Source: Cryptomeria japonica
Taxonomy: Eukaryota; Streptophyta; Pinopsida; Cupressales; Cupressaceae
Direction: 5' to 3'
DNA: 64,000 bases
Assembly (NCBI RefSeq): GCF_030272615.1
Contig: NC_081412.1
Coordinates: forward strand, 20,067,932-20,131,931
Part shown: piece after piece, positions 10,745-21,381 of the stretch
Layout of the letters: each line of letters starts with the position of its first letter
How positions within the stretch are numbered: position 1 is the stretch's first letter
Made by a program: the position numbers and the translations under genes
Notes under the pieces: generated by a model
The model's input: the letters and a program-made list of their open reading frames with translations, nothing else
What the model was told of the DNA's origin: nothing
The model's database searches: none

Positions 10745-11638
10745 TCTAGAAGGGGATAGAGATAGAGGGGTGTAAAGAGATGGGGATAGAGAGGTAGAGA
10801 TAAAGAGGTAGAGATAGAGAGGTAGAGATATAGGTAGAGAGATGGAGAATGAAAATGATATATATAGAAGATAGAGAGATAAAGAGAGAAAGTAGAGAGG
10901 GATGGGTAGAGAAGGAAGAGATGAATACATAAAGAAGGGGAGAGATGAAGTGAATGAGTGAGGAGGAGATAGAAAGATAAAAATAGAGATGGAGAGAGGG
11001 AGAGAAATAACTGAAATGAAAGAGAGAAAGAGATAGATACATAGAAAGAAAAATAGGAACATATAAATATATATGGGAATAGAAAGGAATAGAGATTTAT
11101 AGATAGAGAGATATAGATAAGGGGGTAGAGAGGAAGCAAGGGAGGGAGATAAGGGGAAAGATAAAGACCGGGGAGATGAAGGATTCAAAATAATTAGAGG
11201 CAGAAACAAATTAGGGGGAGAGAGTGAGAGATATATGTATAGGGATAAATGAAGATAGGGAGAGAAAGTTCAATATATATAGATAGGAAGGATGAGGGGG
11301 AAGTGGAGAGAGATTGAGATAGAGGGTGATATAGAGAAATAGAAAGGGATATGGAATGGGATAAAGACATAAGGATAGAGAGAAAGAAAGACATAGAGAT
11401 ATCAAGAAAAATATGGATAGAAAGAGATAGAAAGTGAGAGAAAGAGTAACAGAGGGCAATATAAGAATGCAGAGAGGAATAAGGAGTAAATAAGGATATA
11501 GTAAGAGAGATCGAAAGGTAGAGAAATAGTAGTAGAGAAAGATATGGATAGAAAGAGATAGGGGAAAGTGGGGGAGTGAGAGTAAGAGAGGTAAAGTAAA
11601 TAAGAGGGAGGGGAGAGAGGGAGAGATTGTCCAACAGG
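10745..11638 (+). repeat. Purine-rich tract, copy B (shorter)
   Basis: Same GA-rich sequence as 6020-6895 with few differences. It lacks the first 450 bases or so seen in copies A and C and has a short extra block near 10917-10945, also present in C. Minus-strand open frames here are low-complexity artefacts. Confidence 0.9.
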
Positions 11639-13104
11639 TAAAAAAAAAAAGATAATTCTTCAATTAATATTTTGGTTTAAGATGAATGTTCTAAATAATT
11701 TTTAAATATTTTGATTGTGCATTTGAAAAACATAAATGGATATCTAGATAGATATATACATGTGAGCTAGATATTTGGTTCAGATGTATTAAATACATGT
11801 CATGCTGTAGATGCTACTAGCTTAGATATCATTAATAAATCTATCTAAAAGACATTGAGAGATATCAGTCTTGAGATGCCTATCTATTCTCAATAACTAT
11901 TTCAAAATAAGTGTCTCGAGAATATTATCTCTCGATGTCTTTTAGATAGATGTATTGTAGATATCTAATCTAGTATTAATATGTTTTATATAAAAAAATT
12001 ATTTAAAATTTTTGTGTAAAATAATTAAGTAAAATTTTACTTGAAGTAAGCTAAATTTAATAATAAAGTAATTTTATTAATTATTCTAAGAGGCCTACTA
12101 TAGTTAATAAAATTTATTTAAGAGCCGACATACAAAATAATACAAACTAACTACTTTCATCTAAATATGCTAAAATAACTCTTTTCTAATATAAACAATC
12201 CGTAAAATAAAAAAATTAAAAAAAATTTCAACTCAATGTCAAAACTTGTGATTTAAATTTTCTAGGATAAATATTATAAATAATGGAAAAATTAAATAAA
12301 TAAGTATTTTTTTTGTACTTATCAAGTTACATAATAATTATTCCTATGTATTTTTATTATAACACTACATGAAATATAAATTTTTGCATTTATCAATTAC
12401 ATAATAATAATTTCTAACGGTTTGGGTTTGTCCCATGTAGCTCCCAAGGTTGTTTCTCTTTGAACCAATTTACCTAGCTGTTAGAATTCTTTGGCTCTCA
12501 GACTAGTATCACCTCAACTCGTTATAAAAATAGGAAATTACTCTTGGCCAAAAAAAAAATCTATAAAAAATAAAAATAGAAAGAAAAAAGCATCTCTATA
12601 ATGATATCTCTTTGCATGTTTTACATGGGCTTTTTTAAAGATAGGTATGTTAGTTTTATTTCTTAGGTAATTTAACTTGTCAATTAATTTAATAATAATT
12701 TTTTATTTTTCTATTATTTTTAGTGTGATAAATTAAAAAAAAAATGTAAAATATATTTATGTGTTATTCTTAATATTACATAATTTCATTGAAATGAATA
12801 TTTAAAATTTGTTAAAAATTCAAGTATTGAACACAAGCCACAAACATCATATAATTGAATTAAAAATTAATTATTTGTAATTCATAACCATATCACCAAA
12901 TTATTATCAAGTATTTACAACTTCACATTTTTAACTTAAAGAAATGAATATGCACTTAGGTAGAAATAATGAGTCTTATAATAAAATCTACACTAGTTAT
13001 TGTTAGTAAGCTCTTCACGTTTAGACGGGTCATCATTTGTTAATTGGCATATCTCTATTTGTCAATTGTTATTTTGCATGATGATCATTTGCTAATGTTT
13101 TTTT
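11639..13104. other. AT-rich spacer of unit B
   Basis: Near-copy of 6896-8400. No gene seen. Contains the second foldback. Confidence 0.6.
11815..11975. repeat. 161-bp imperfect foldback, copy B
   Basis: Same length and arms as the copy at 7073-7233. The core pair ATCTATCTAAAAGACATTG and its complement are intact. Confidence 0.7.
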
Positions 13105-14988
13105 TTCTTTTTTAAATATAAGTGCTAACAAAAGGGGATAGCTATGTTGTGAATCAACTGAAAAATAAACATAAAAAATCCATCAAAATATCTATCTCTC
13201 CACTAAGTTCTAGAGAAATATAGTTGTAGATCACTGCCAAAGTTCTCCCCATGTTTACCACTTTAGTTGCACTTGTGGTCGAGAGCTAGATATCCTCTGC
13301 CTCCAAAAGCTTACAAAAGGGTCTAAAATTGTTATTGAAGACTCCCACTCGAAATACTTCCCTTGAGCATTGTCAATATAGTTCTTCAGTTTTTCCTTTT
13401 TTTCTTTCTTTTTCATCAAAGGGTTTCAGCCTTATCAATTGTGGCAGGGAAATAGTTGTCACTGTTGAAATATATTCCTAGCACACTACCAAAGTTCTTA
13501 GTAGCCAAATCAAGGATGACATTGGCCACCGCTTAACTGTCCACCTCTCTGATGAAGTCATTGATCATTTCAATGAAAACCTCCTTAGAGTCCATGACAT
13601 CAATTAGCAGACAACTGACAACCCCATATATCGAGCCATCACACCAATGATGCCTAGAAGCCAAACTGCCCTCCACCACTTCAATAATTACATCATAGAC
13701 CCGATCTTTATGGTAGTGAAATAGTCAATGACATTGACTTTGTAATGAGTCATCCCTACACAAACACCCCAGCTTGAACATAGTTTCCCTCTTTTGAAGA
13801 ACCACCACCTTCAATCTGATGTGCAACCCTTCGAAAAGCTATAACAAATTTATAGGCCTTCCAACCCTTGTGGATGATTCTTGAGTCATCCAACCTTCCA
13901 GTTTTCTAAAAAGATATACCAATATCTACCCAAATCTCACCCACCTACAAAGATAATACCACAAAGACATAGGATCATCATAGAGTCTGTCTCATCCAAT
14001 CCAACTCGAGATGTGCTTCTATGGCTTATGACAAATAGATGCACTATGGATAGCTGTAGATACTGCCAATTGTGAAGCCTTCCAAGCTAGGACTGTACCT
14101 CCTGTAAAAATGGTATGCAGGCCACTAATGCCTCACAATCTCATCCTCTGCCAACCTGATTACCAGTACCATTTCTATCTTATTACGCCTTCCAACAAAT
14201 GAAGTCCAACCAACAGTCTAGGGCTTACGCCAAATTGGACTTTGTGAGAACTTATTAAGCATGGAACATTCAACCAATATCGTCCCGATGTATATTGTTG
14301 CAGGCTCTCATATTTGTCCTGAGGATATTGTCTAGATCATACGGTATCTAAGCTTCAACTATAATTCTCTCCTCTTCTTTTGTTTTGATACCTTCATTAG
14401 CTAGCCAATTTATGGCCAAGTTTTCTTTCATATAAACATGTGTTAAAGATAGTGTTTAAAAGTGTTGTAGTTCATTTCACATACTTGGGATCAATCAATT
14501 TAGCCTTTAGTTTACCACATGTCCTTTAGAAATTGCTTCAATCACCAATTGAGAGTCCCCTTTGATCTTGACTTTCTTTATGTTATTAATTCTATAGAGG
14601 TTAATCCCTCTAGATAATGCCACTAGTTCTGCTTCATTATCTGTGGCCATTCTAAATATCCTTTGACTGTAGGTACAATCTTCCCATAGCCAACCTGCCT
14701 AGGGTTTCCTTTAGCAGGCCCATTGAAATTCATTTTGTGCCACCCTTGATTTGATTTTGTCTAGGTAACCTTCATTCTGTCCACCTTTTTACATTTTAAG
14801 GAAGTCAAATTCAATTTCAGGCATTTCCATTTTTCTTCCATACTCTTATCCCAGCTAGTAGAAAAATTATCTCTTTTGAGGATCCTCACATTAACCACTT
14901 CCACAATGGATTCTTTTAGTTTTCCACAAAACCTTTTTGATGGATCATGATTCTTTGTTAACCACTCTTCTATTACTTTCCTTCTAAA
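13105..14988 (-). pseudogene. Minus-strand LINE 3' part, copy B (before Copia)
   Basis: RNase H remnant (about 14760-14400) and tail ORF (about 13650-13250) of the same LINE as in unit A, with extra stops and small indels. Its upstream portion continues beyond the Copia element at 20906-21381. Copia therefore landed between the zinc-binding domain and RNase H. Confidence 0.7.
14984..14988. repeat. Target-site duplication of Copia (left)
   Basis: CTAAA directly before the left LTR, repeated at 20906-20910 directly after the right LTR. The unoccupied site is visible once in unit A (10291-10295) and once in unit C (62949-62953). Confidence 0.95.
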
Positions 14989-16049
14989 TGTTGGTATTTT
15001 GGTATGGTTTTGTCATTGATGTCAACACCTACTGAATACACCTACTTTGGAGATCCAACAACATTCACCAGCAAGCAGTAATCTATGCAATAGTTACTGG
15101 TATATGATTCACTGGTAGGATATATTGTTCATCGGTACCTGGAATGACATGGAAGACACTTGGTAATGTCGAAGATATCATGTGGACACTTTATTTTGAA
15201 GTAATAATCATTGGTATATTCATATTTGCATATTTTCTTTTACCGACAAATAGGTCCAGGTTATCTAGGGTTACACCGGCAGGTTTATCTTTTTCAGATC
15301 AGCATGGCATGCTATGGAGATGATTTATTATTGTTGTAAATGAATTAAGCTAACATGTTTAATCAGTTATTGCATTAGATATTATATTATTTGTAAAATG
15401 TTTTTATTGTAATATCTTGTAGAGCCGACCTACTAAAATTGGTCTTAGGGTATGGTATAAATGTAAGATCTTATTTGTAAAGATCAAGTGTGAAATGCAA
15501 AAAAGATTTAAGTGAAGGTATATGTGAGATCAAGCAGAGGCATACATAAGACATCCTTTGAAGGTGAAGTTAGGTTTTTGTAGAAGCATATCAACATTAC
15601 ACCGGTACTGAATCCAACATATGAAGATGCTATTTTATGCAGTACATTCTTATTGGATTTAACCATCCAACTGTGGTCAGTGTGACTCCCATTTGTGATT
15701 GAGCAGTGAGCTCTAGGCTATTGGCCTTTCTACATGTGGAGACCCCTTTTGTAAACTTACTATCTACAGTAGTATCATCTGATTGTGGGTAAGGTTTCCC
15801 ACCATGGTTTTTCCCCTTATAGGGTTTCCACATACAAATATTGGTGTCATGTGTTATGGATGACTTTATGTTCATGTTTCATGCATTAATCCTTACCGGT
15901 ATAGCGATTTACTGTTAAAACTGTCTACCAGCATACTTAAATAGTTTACCGGCATTAAGCATTAAGTTGGTTAATTAGTTTTTGGTTTGAATTTATTAGA
16001 CAACTGATTCACCCCCACCCCCCCTCTCAGTTGTCTCCGGGACCTAACA
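14989..16049 (+). repeat. Copia 5' LTR
   Basis: Starts TGTTGGTATTTTGG, ends GACCTAACA, 1061 bp. Pairs with 19846-20905. A pyrimidine-rich C run lies near 16013-16025, about 25 bases before the end. Confidence 0.95.
15456..15462 (+). promoter_or_regulatory. Possible TATA box in Copia LTR
   Basis: TATAAAT in GGTATGGTATAAATGTAAG, conserved in the 3' LTR at 20313-20319. Position is suitable for a U3 promoter; assignment is by motif only. Confidence 0.4.
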
Positions 16050-16051
16050 AT

Positions 16052-16063
16052 TGGTATCAGAGC
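16052..16063 (+). other. Primer-binding site (initiator Met-tRNA)
   Basis: TGGTATCAGAGC two bases after the 5' LTR, the classic plant Copia primer site complementary to the 3' end of initiator Met-tRNA. Confidence 0.95.
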
Positions 16064-16106
16064 CTAGTCCTCTTTTTGCAGAAGTTTAACAACTTGAGGA
16101 GATCCA

Positions 16107-19100
16107 ATGTCTACTAATTATTTTAGGAAGGACAATCCTAAACTTGATGGAATAAACTATGGCATATGGAAGATCAGAATGGAGACACATCTGAATTGCA
16201 TCGGTAAAGACATCTAGAAAGTTACTAAGAATGGTTATACTACTGCTGTAGCTGGTCAGACTGCTCCAACCACCTTAGCCAAAGATGAAGAAAATGATTG
16301 CAAAGAAAGAGAAGCACTCTTGAGCACATTATCAGATCAACAAATCATGGGATTATCAGATAGGTCTACTGCTAAAGCTATTTGGGATCACTTGAAAACA
16401 CTGAATGAAGGAGATTCCACAGTCAAAATTGCAAAACTTGAAAGCTTCTGAGTCAGGTATGAACATCTGAAAATGGAAGAAGATGAAAGGATTTCTACTT
16501 TCATGGAAAGAGTAAATGAAATTATTTTGGGTATCAAATGTTGTGGAGGAACCTTGAGTGAGGATGAGATTGTTTCAAAAATCTTAAGAGGTTTTCCACT
16601 AGCATATAAAATGAAGGTTACTACTATAAATGAGTTGAGAACAATGCCTAATACATCAGTAACTAGGGATACATTGATTGGAAAACTTTTAGCCTTTGAA
16701 ATTGAGGAATTTGGTCCTATTGCTGCTATAAAGATTGATTTGGCCTTTAAAGCATCAACATCATCTGCTCCATCATTTGACAAATCAGACTAGAGAGCCT
16801 TTTATGCAAGAGAACTTGAAGAAACCAAGAAGGAGAATGAAGAGCTTGAAGAACTTGAAGCACTTTTTGCAAGAAAAATGCCAAAAGGTCCAATTGGAAG
16901 TAAGTATGAAGGTAAAACACCCTTTAAATGTTTTAACTGCAATAAGATTGGTCATATGGCTTCAAGATGCCCTGATAGACATGCTAGACTAAGAGAAGAA
17001 GCTAGATGAACATACAAGCCTAATCCTGAATATCAAAGATACAGATTTAAGAAGAACAAAGATAAATCTTGTTACATTATTGATGAAGGTGTGACTGATG
17101 ATTCTAATGAGGATCCAACAGACAATGGATGGGTTTTTGTTGCTATAATAGAAGATCATCTGACACCTATTGCTCAACTGGTAGAACAAGCCCTAGCAGC
17201 TAAAGTTGAATCAAAGGATGAATGGATTATTGACTCAGGATGCTCACATCATATGACTGGAAACAAAGGTAAATTCTTGAACTTTCAAGAATACAATGGA
17301 GGTTTAGTAAGACTTGGAGATGACAAAGCCTATTCAATCAAAGGTAAGGGTTCAATATCTCTTGATGGTAAACATAACACTGACAATGTCTACTATTTTG
17401 AAGGATTAAAGCATAATCTTTTAAGTGTTGGTCAATTAGTTGAGAAAGGTTTTCAGTTACAATTTAAAAATGGAAAATGCAAAATCATGAATAGAACTGG
17501 TTTGGAAATTGCATCCGGTAATCAGACTAGAGGTAATATCTTTCATTTGAATAACAGTGAAAAGGCATGCTTAATTGCACATATAGATGAAAGTTGGTTA
17601 TGGCATAAAAGACTATGTCATGTAAATTTTGATTGTATGGTAAAAATCAGCACTTCTAAGGAAGTTAGAGATCTACCTAAAATTGTGAAACCTCAAAACA
17701 CAATTTGTAAGGAATGTCAATTTGGAAAACAAGTTAGAGCTAGTTTCAAAAGTATTTGAGAAAAATCCAATAATGCTCTTGATTTAATTCACACTTATTT
17801 ATGTGGTCCAGCTAGAACTAAAAGCTTACAAGGTGATAGATATTTCATGCTAATTATTGATGATTATTCTAGAATGTGTTGGGTTACTTTTCTCAGAGAA
17901 AAATCAGAAGCACTTGGGAAGTTCAAACTATTCAAAGCAATGGTTGAAAATGAAACCGGTAATAAAATCAAATGTTTAAGATTAGATCAAGGAGGAGAAT
18001 TCACATCTAAGGATTTTAATACATTTTGTGAAGTGAATGGAATCAAAAGACAATTATCAGCACCTTAGACACCACAACAGAATGGAGTTGTTGAAGGGAA
18101 AAACCAAACTATCTTGGATGCAGCAAGAAGTATGTTATCAGAAGTAAATCTACCACATGTGTACTGGAGAGAGGCAGTAAGCACTGCTGTCTATACATTC
18201 AATAAAGTTCACATCAAAGGTGAAACCGGTAAGACCCCTCATGAACTATGGTTTGGTAATATTCCTACTCTTAAGTATTTCAAAATTTTTGGAAGTTTAT
18301 ATTGAACAACCTGATGGATTTTCTTTGACAGATGACAATGATATGGTTTGTAGGTTAAAAAAGCTCTGTATGGATTGAAACAAGCCCCAAGAGCTTGGTA
18401 TGCAAGATTGGATAAGTATCTTTTAAAGATTGGTTTTACCAAAGGAAATGCAGATAGCAATTTATATTACAAAGTAACTAATGATGAGATCTTGATTATT
18501 GAAGTATTTGTTGATGATATAATATTTGGAGGAGAAGATGGATTATGTAAAGAATTTTCTCTTGAAATGCAACAAGAATTTGAAATGTCTATGATTGGAG
18601 AAATAAAATTCTTTTTAGAATTGTAGATTGTACAGACTGATAAAGGTATATTTTTGAGTCAATGTAAGTACTTGAAAGAACTACTTAAGAAATTTGGGAT
18701 GGAGAACTCTAAACCGATAAGCACACCTATGACTACAAATGACAAATTATCTCAAAAGGATGAATCTACACCTATTAATCCAACTAGATACAAATCTATG
18801 ATAGGAGGTCTACTATATTTGACACAAACCAGGCCTGATATTATGAATGTAGTATGTATTGTTTCTAGATTTTAGAGTAATCCTAAGGAAAATCATGAAT
18901 CAGCAGTGAAAAGGATTTTCTGGTACTTACAAGGCATAACAAATCTTGGATTATGGTATCCTAAAGATGAAAATTTTGATCTATGTGCATATACAGATGC
19001 AAATTGGGCAGGAGATGTGGATGATAGAAAAAGCACCACTAGAGGAGCATTCTTTCTTGGAAAGAGATTAGTTTCTTGGTTGAGTAAGAAACAGAGTTGT

Positions 19101-19460
19101 ACATCTTTATCAATAGCAGAATCAGAATATATTGCAGCAACAACAAACTATACACAGATACTTTGGCTTAAGCAAATGTTGAAAGACATAAAGGTAAAAT
19201 GCAAGGAACCTATTACTATATACTGTGATAACACTGCAACAATTGATATATCTAAAAATCCGGTATTACATTCTAAAACAAAACATGTTTCTATCAAACT
19301 AAATTTTCTAAGGGAAAAAGTTGAAGAAAAAGAGATAAAACTGGTTTATGTGAATACTAAAGAATAGCTTGCAGATATTTTCACAAAACCTTTGCCTAAG
19401 GAAACTTTTGAGTATCTCAGAGATCAACTTGGAGTCATACCAACACTGGTAGAGATTTAG
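16107..19460 (+). pseudogene. Copia gag-pol remnant
   Basis: ATG at 16107. Gag: KLDGINYGIWKIRMETHL near the start, UBN2-like middle, zinc knuckle CFNCNKIGHMASRC at about 16927-16968. Protease: IIDSGCSHHMTG (about 17225-17260). Integrase: HHCC finger (WHKRLCHV, then CKECQFGKQ), DDYSRMCWVTF, LRLDQGGEF and TPQQNGVVEG. RT: KALYGLKQAPRAWY and VFVDDIIFGG. RNase H: YTDANWAGDVDDRKSTT, SIAESEYIA, IYCDN. All parts share one frame except a 1-base shift at an A run near 18357-18362. Internal stops: TAG at 16215, 16791, 18066, 18624, 18873 and 19365; TGA at 16449, 17007 and 17757. About 0.8-0.9 kb between integrase and the RT palm is missing at about 18303. Confidence 0.95.
18296..18312 (+). other. Deletion junction inside Copia pol
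   Basis: Integrase sequence (KIFGSLY) passes directly into the late RT segment EQPDGFSL. The integrase C-terminus and RT fingers, including the first catalytic motif normally near VKSAFLNG, are absent. Size of loss is inferred from typical Copia spacing. Confidence 0.8.
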
Positions 19461-19845
19461 ATAGTTGATGATTGTCATCAACTGGCAGAATTAAATGGAC
19501 AAATCTTTTATTCCAATATTTGATGAGGAAGCTACTTCTCAGGGGGAGTAGTTGGTATATTGAATTGATTGGTATTTTGTATGAACTTGACTTTTTGTGA
19601 CTTTGGCATTTGATGTCAAAGAGGGAGAGATATCTATGGAAAAACACATTATCTTTTTGGTAAGAAAAAGAGATTTTAGGGGAGAGATTTTGAAAACACA
19701 TTTAAAGAGAAATTGGTATGAAAGATTGGTATTGCTACTCCCAGGGGGAGAAATGGAGATTGTTGGTTTTTGTATTTGGCATTTCTATTTTGGCACTTTG
19801 ATGGTTTTTCCATCTTGTGTTGCCATCAATGCCAAAGGGGGAGAT
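19461..19845 (+). other. Copia 3' untranslated region with repeated purine blocks
   Basis: No reading frame. Four purine blocks occur: about 19540-19549, 19617-19631, 19743-19758 and the polypurine tract next to the LTR. Two of them follow a similar GGCA...TCAA context, suggesting an internal duplication. Confidence 0.6.
19833..19845 (+). other. Copia polypurine tract
   Basis: AAAGGGGGAGAT immediately upstream of the 3' LTR. It would prime plus-strand DNA synthesis. Confidence 0.85.
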
Positions 19846-20905
19846 TGTTGGTATTTTGGTATGGTTTTGTCATTGATGTCAACACCTACCTAATACACCT
19901 ACTTTGGAGATCTAGCAACATTCACCAGCAAGCAATAATCTGTGCAACAGTTATTGGTATATGATTCATCAGTAGGATATATTATTCACTGGTACCTGGA
20001 ATGACATGGAAGACACTTGGTAATGTCGAAGACATCATGTGGACACTTTATTTTGAAGTAATAATCATTGGTATATTCATATTTGCATATTTGCTTTTAC
20101 CGACAAATAGGTCTAGGTTATCTAGGGTTACACTGGCAAGTTTATCTTTTTCAGATCAGCATGGCACACTATGGAGATGATTTATTATTGTTATAAATGC
20201 ATTAAGCCGACATGTTTAATTGGTTATTGCATCAGATATTATATTATTTGTAAAATGTTTTTATTGTAATATCTTGTAGAGCCGACCTACTAAAATTGGT
20301 CTCAGGGTATGGTATAAATGTAAGATCTTATTTGTAAAGATCAAGTGTGAAATGTGAAAAATATTTAAGTGAAGGTATATGTGAGATCAAGCAGAGGCAT
20401 ACATGAAGACATCATTTGAAGGTGAAGTTAGGTTTTTGTAGAAGCATATCAGCATTACACCGGTATTGAATCCAGCATATGAAGATGCTATTTTGTGCAG
20501 TACATTCTTATTGGATTTAACCATCCAACTGTAGTCAGTGTGAATCCCATTTGTGATTGAGCAATGAGCTCTAGGCTGTTGGCCTTTCTACATGTGCAGA
20601 CCCCTTTTGTACACTTACTATCTACAGTAGTATCATCTGATTGTGGGTAAGGTTTCCCACCGTGGTTTTTCCTATTACAGGGTTTCCACGTACAAATATT
20701 GGTGTCATTTGTTGTGGATGACTTTATGTTTATGTTTCATGCATTAATCCTTACCGACATAGCGATTTACTGTTAACACTATCTACCGGCATACTTAACT
20801 GGTTTACCAGCATTAAGCATTAAGTTGGTTAATTAGTTTTTGGTTTGAATTTATTAGACAACTGATTCACCCCCCCCCCCTCTCAGTTGTCTCTGGGACC
20901 TAACA
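19846..20905 (+). repeat. Copia 3' LTR
   Basis: 1060 bp, same TGTTGG start and TAACA end as the 5' LTR. Contains the C run at about 20870-20880 and the putative TATA box at 20313. Confidence 0.95.
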
Positions 20906-21381
20906 CTAAATGTGCTATGTAACCATTGATGACCCAATGATTCATAAATCTGCCCATTTATATTTGCACCTATTCATTGGCCATGAGCAAGCGAAGTTGT
21001 ACAATACAATACACATAGCAATAGGCTAGTGCATCATGTCCATAAACCAGTATCAACAAGTATTTGCAATTGGATAGTTTAAAAGAAGGTGGTTTATCGA
21101 TTCCTCATTTTTTTTGCATATAATAAAAATGTTGGGACCTTCAATTCTTATGGATTTCAACCCATCCCCACCCATGCAACACAATCCAAAGGAATACACC
21201 AGCCTTGGGAAAGCCTACCTTATCCCAACACAATTTAGTAGCCCGGTCTAAGTTTGGGATTCTCTTCCTTTGAACAACATAACCAATATTGACCTTATAT
21301 TCACCACTTTTAGCCACACACCAAATTACCTCACCCTCTTCCTCAGATATAATGGATTTTCCATTGCTTAGAATTTCTACC
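20906..21381 (-). pseudogene. Minus-strand LINE zinc-binding part, copy B (after Copia)
   Basis: Resumes unit B at the duplicated CTAAA. Read leftward from 21383: GEVIWCVAKSGEYKVNIGY, then KLCWDKVGFPKAGVFLWI, typical of the zf-RVT domain of plant LINEs. Matches 62949-63425 of unit C. The match stops at about 21381 (GAATTTCTACC), where unrelated sequence begins. Confidence 0.75.

Larger units (their letters stand above)
10736..14988. repeat. Composite unit B, left part
   Basis: Begins abruptly inside the GA tract (equivalent to about 6015 of unit A) and follows unit A through the foldback, the AT spacer and the minus-strand LINE, to the Copia insertion at 14989. The joint with unit A is around CTCACCCTCTATCTCTAGAA (10733-10752). 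Matching resumes after the Copia element at 20906. Confidence 0.8.
14989..20905 (+). mobile_element. Complete-ended Copia LTR retrotransposon
   Basis: 5917 bp with two LTRs of about 1060 bp (TGTTGG...TAACA), a Met-tRNA-type primer site, one gag-pol frame, a polypurine tract and a 5-bp target duplication. The LTRs differ at roughly 5 percent of positions by eye, mostly transitions, so it is not a recent insertion. Pol is inactivated by stops, a small frameshift and loss of the N-terminal half of RT. Confidence 0.95.

Noticed and set aside
16388-16783. 131-codon minus-strand frame
   Set aside because: Antisense shadow of Copia gag.
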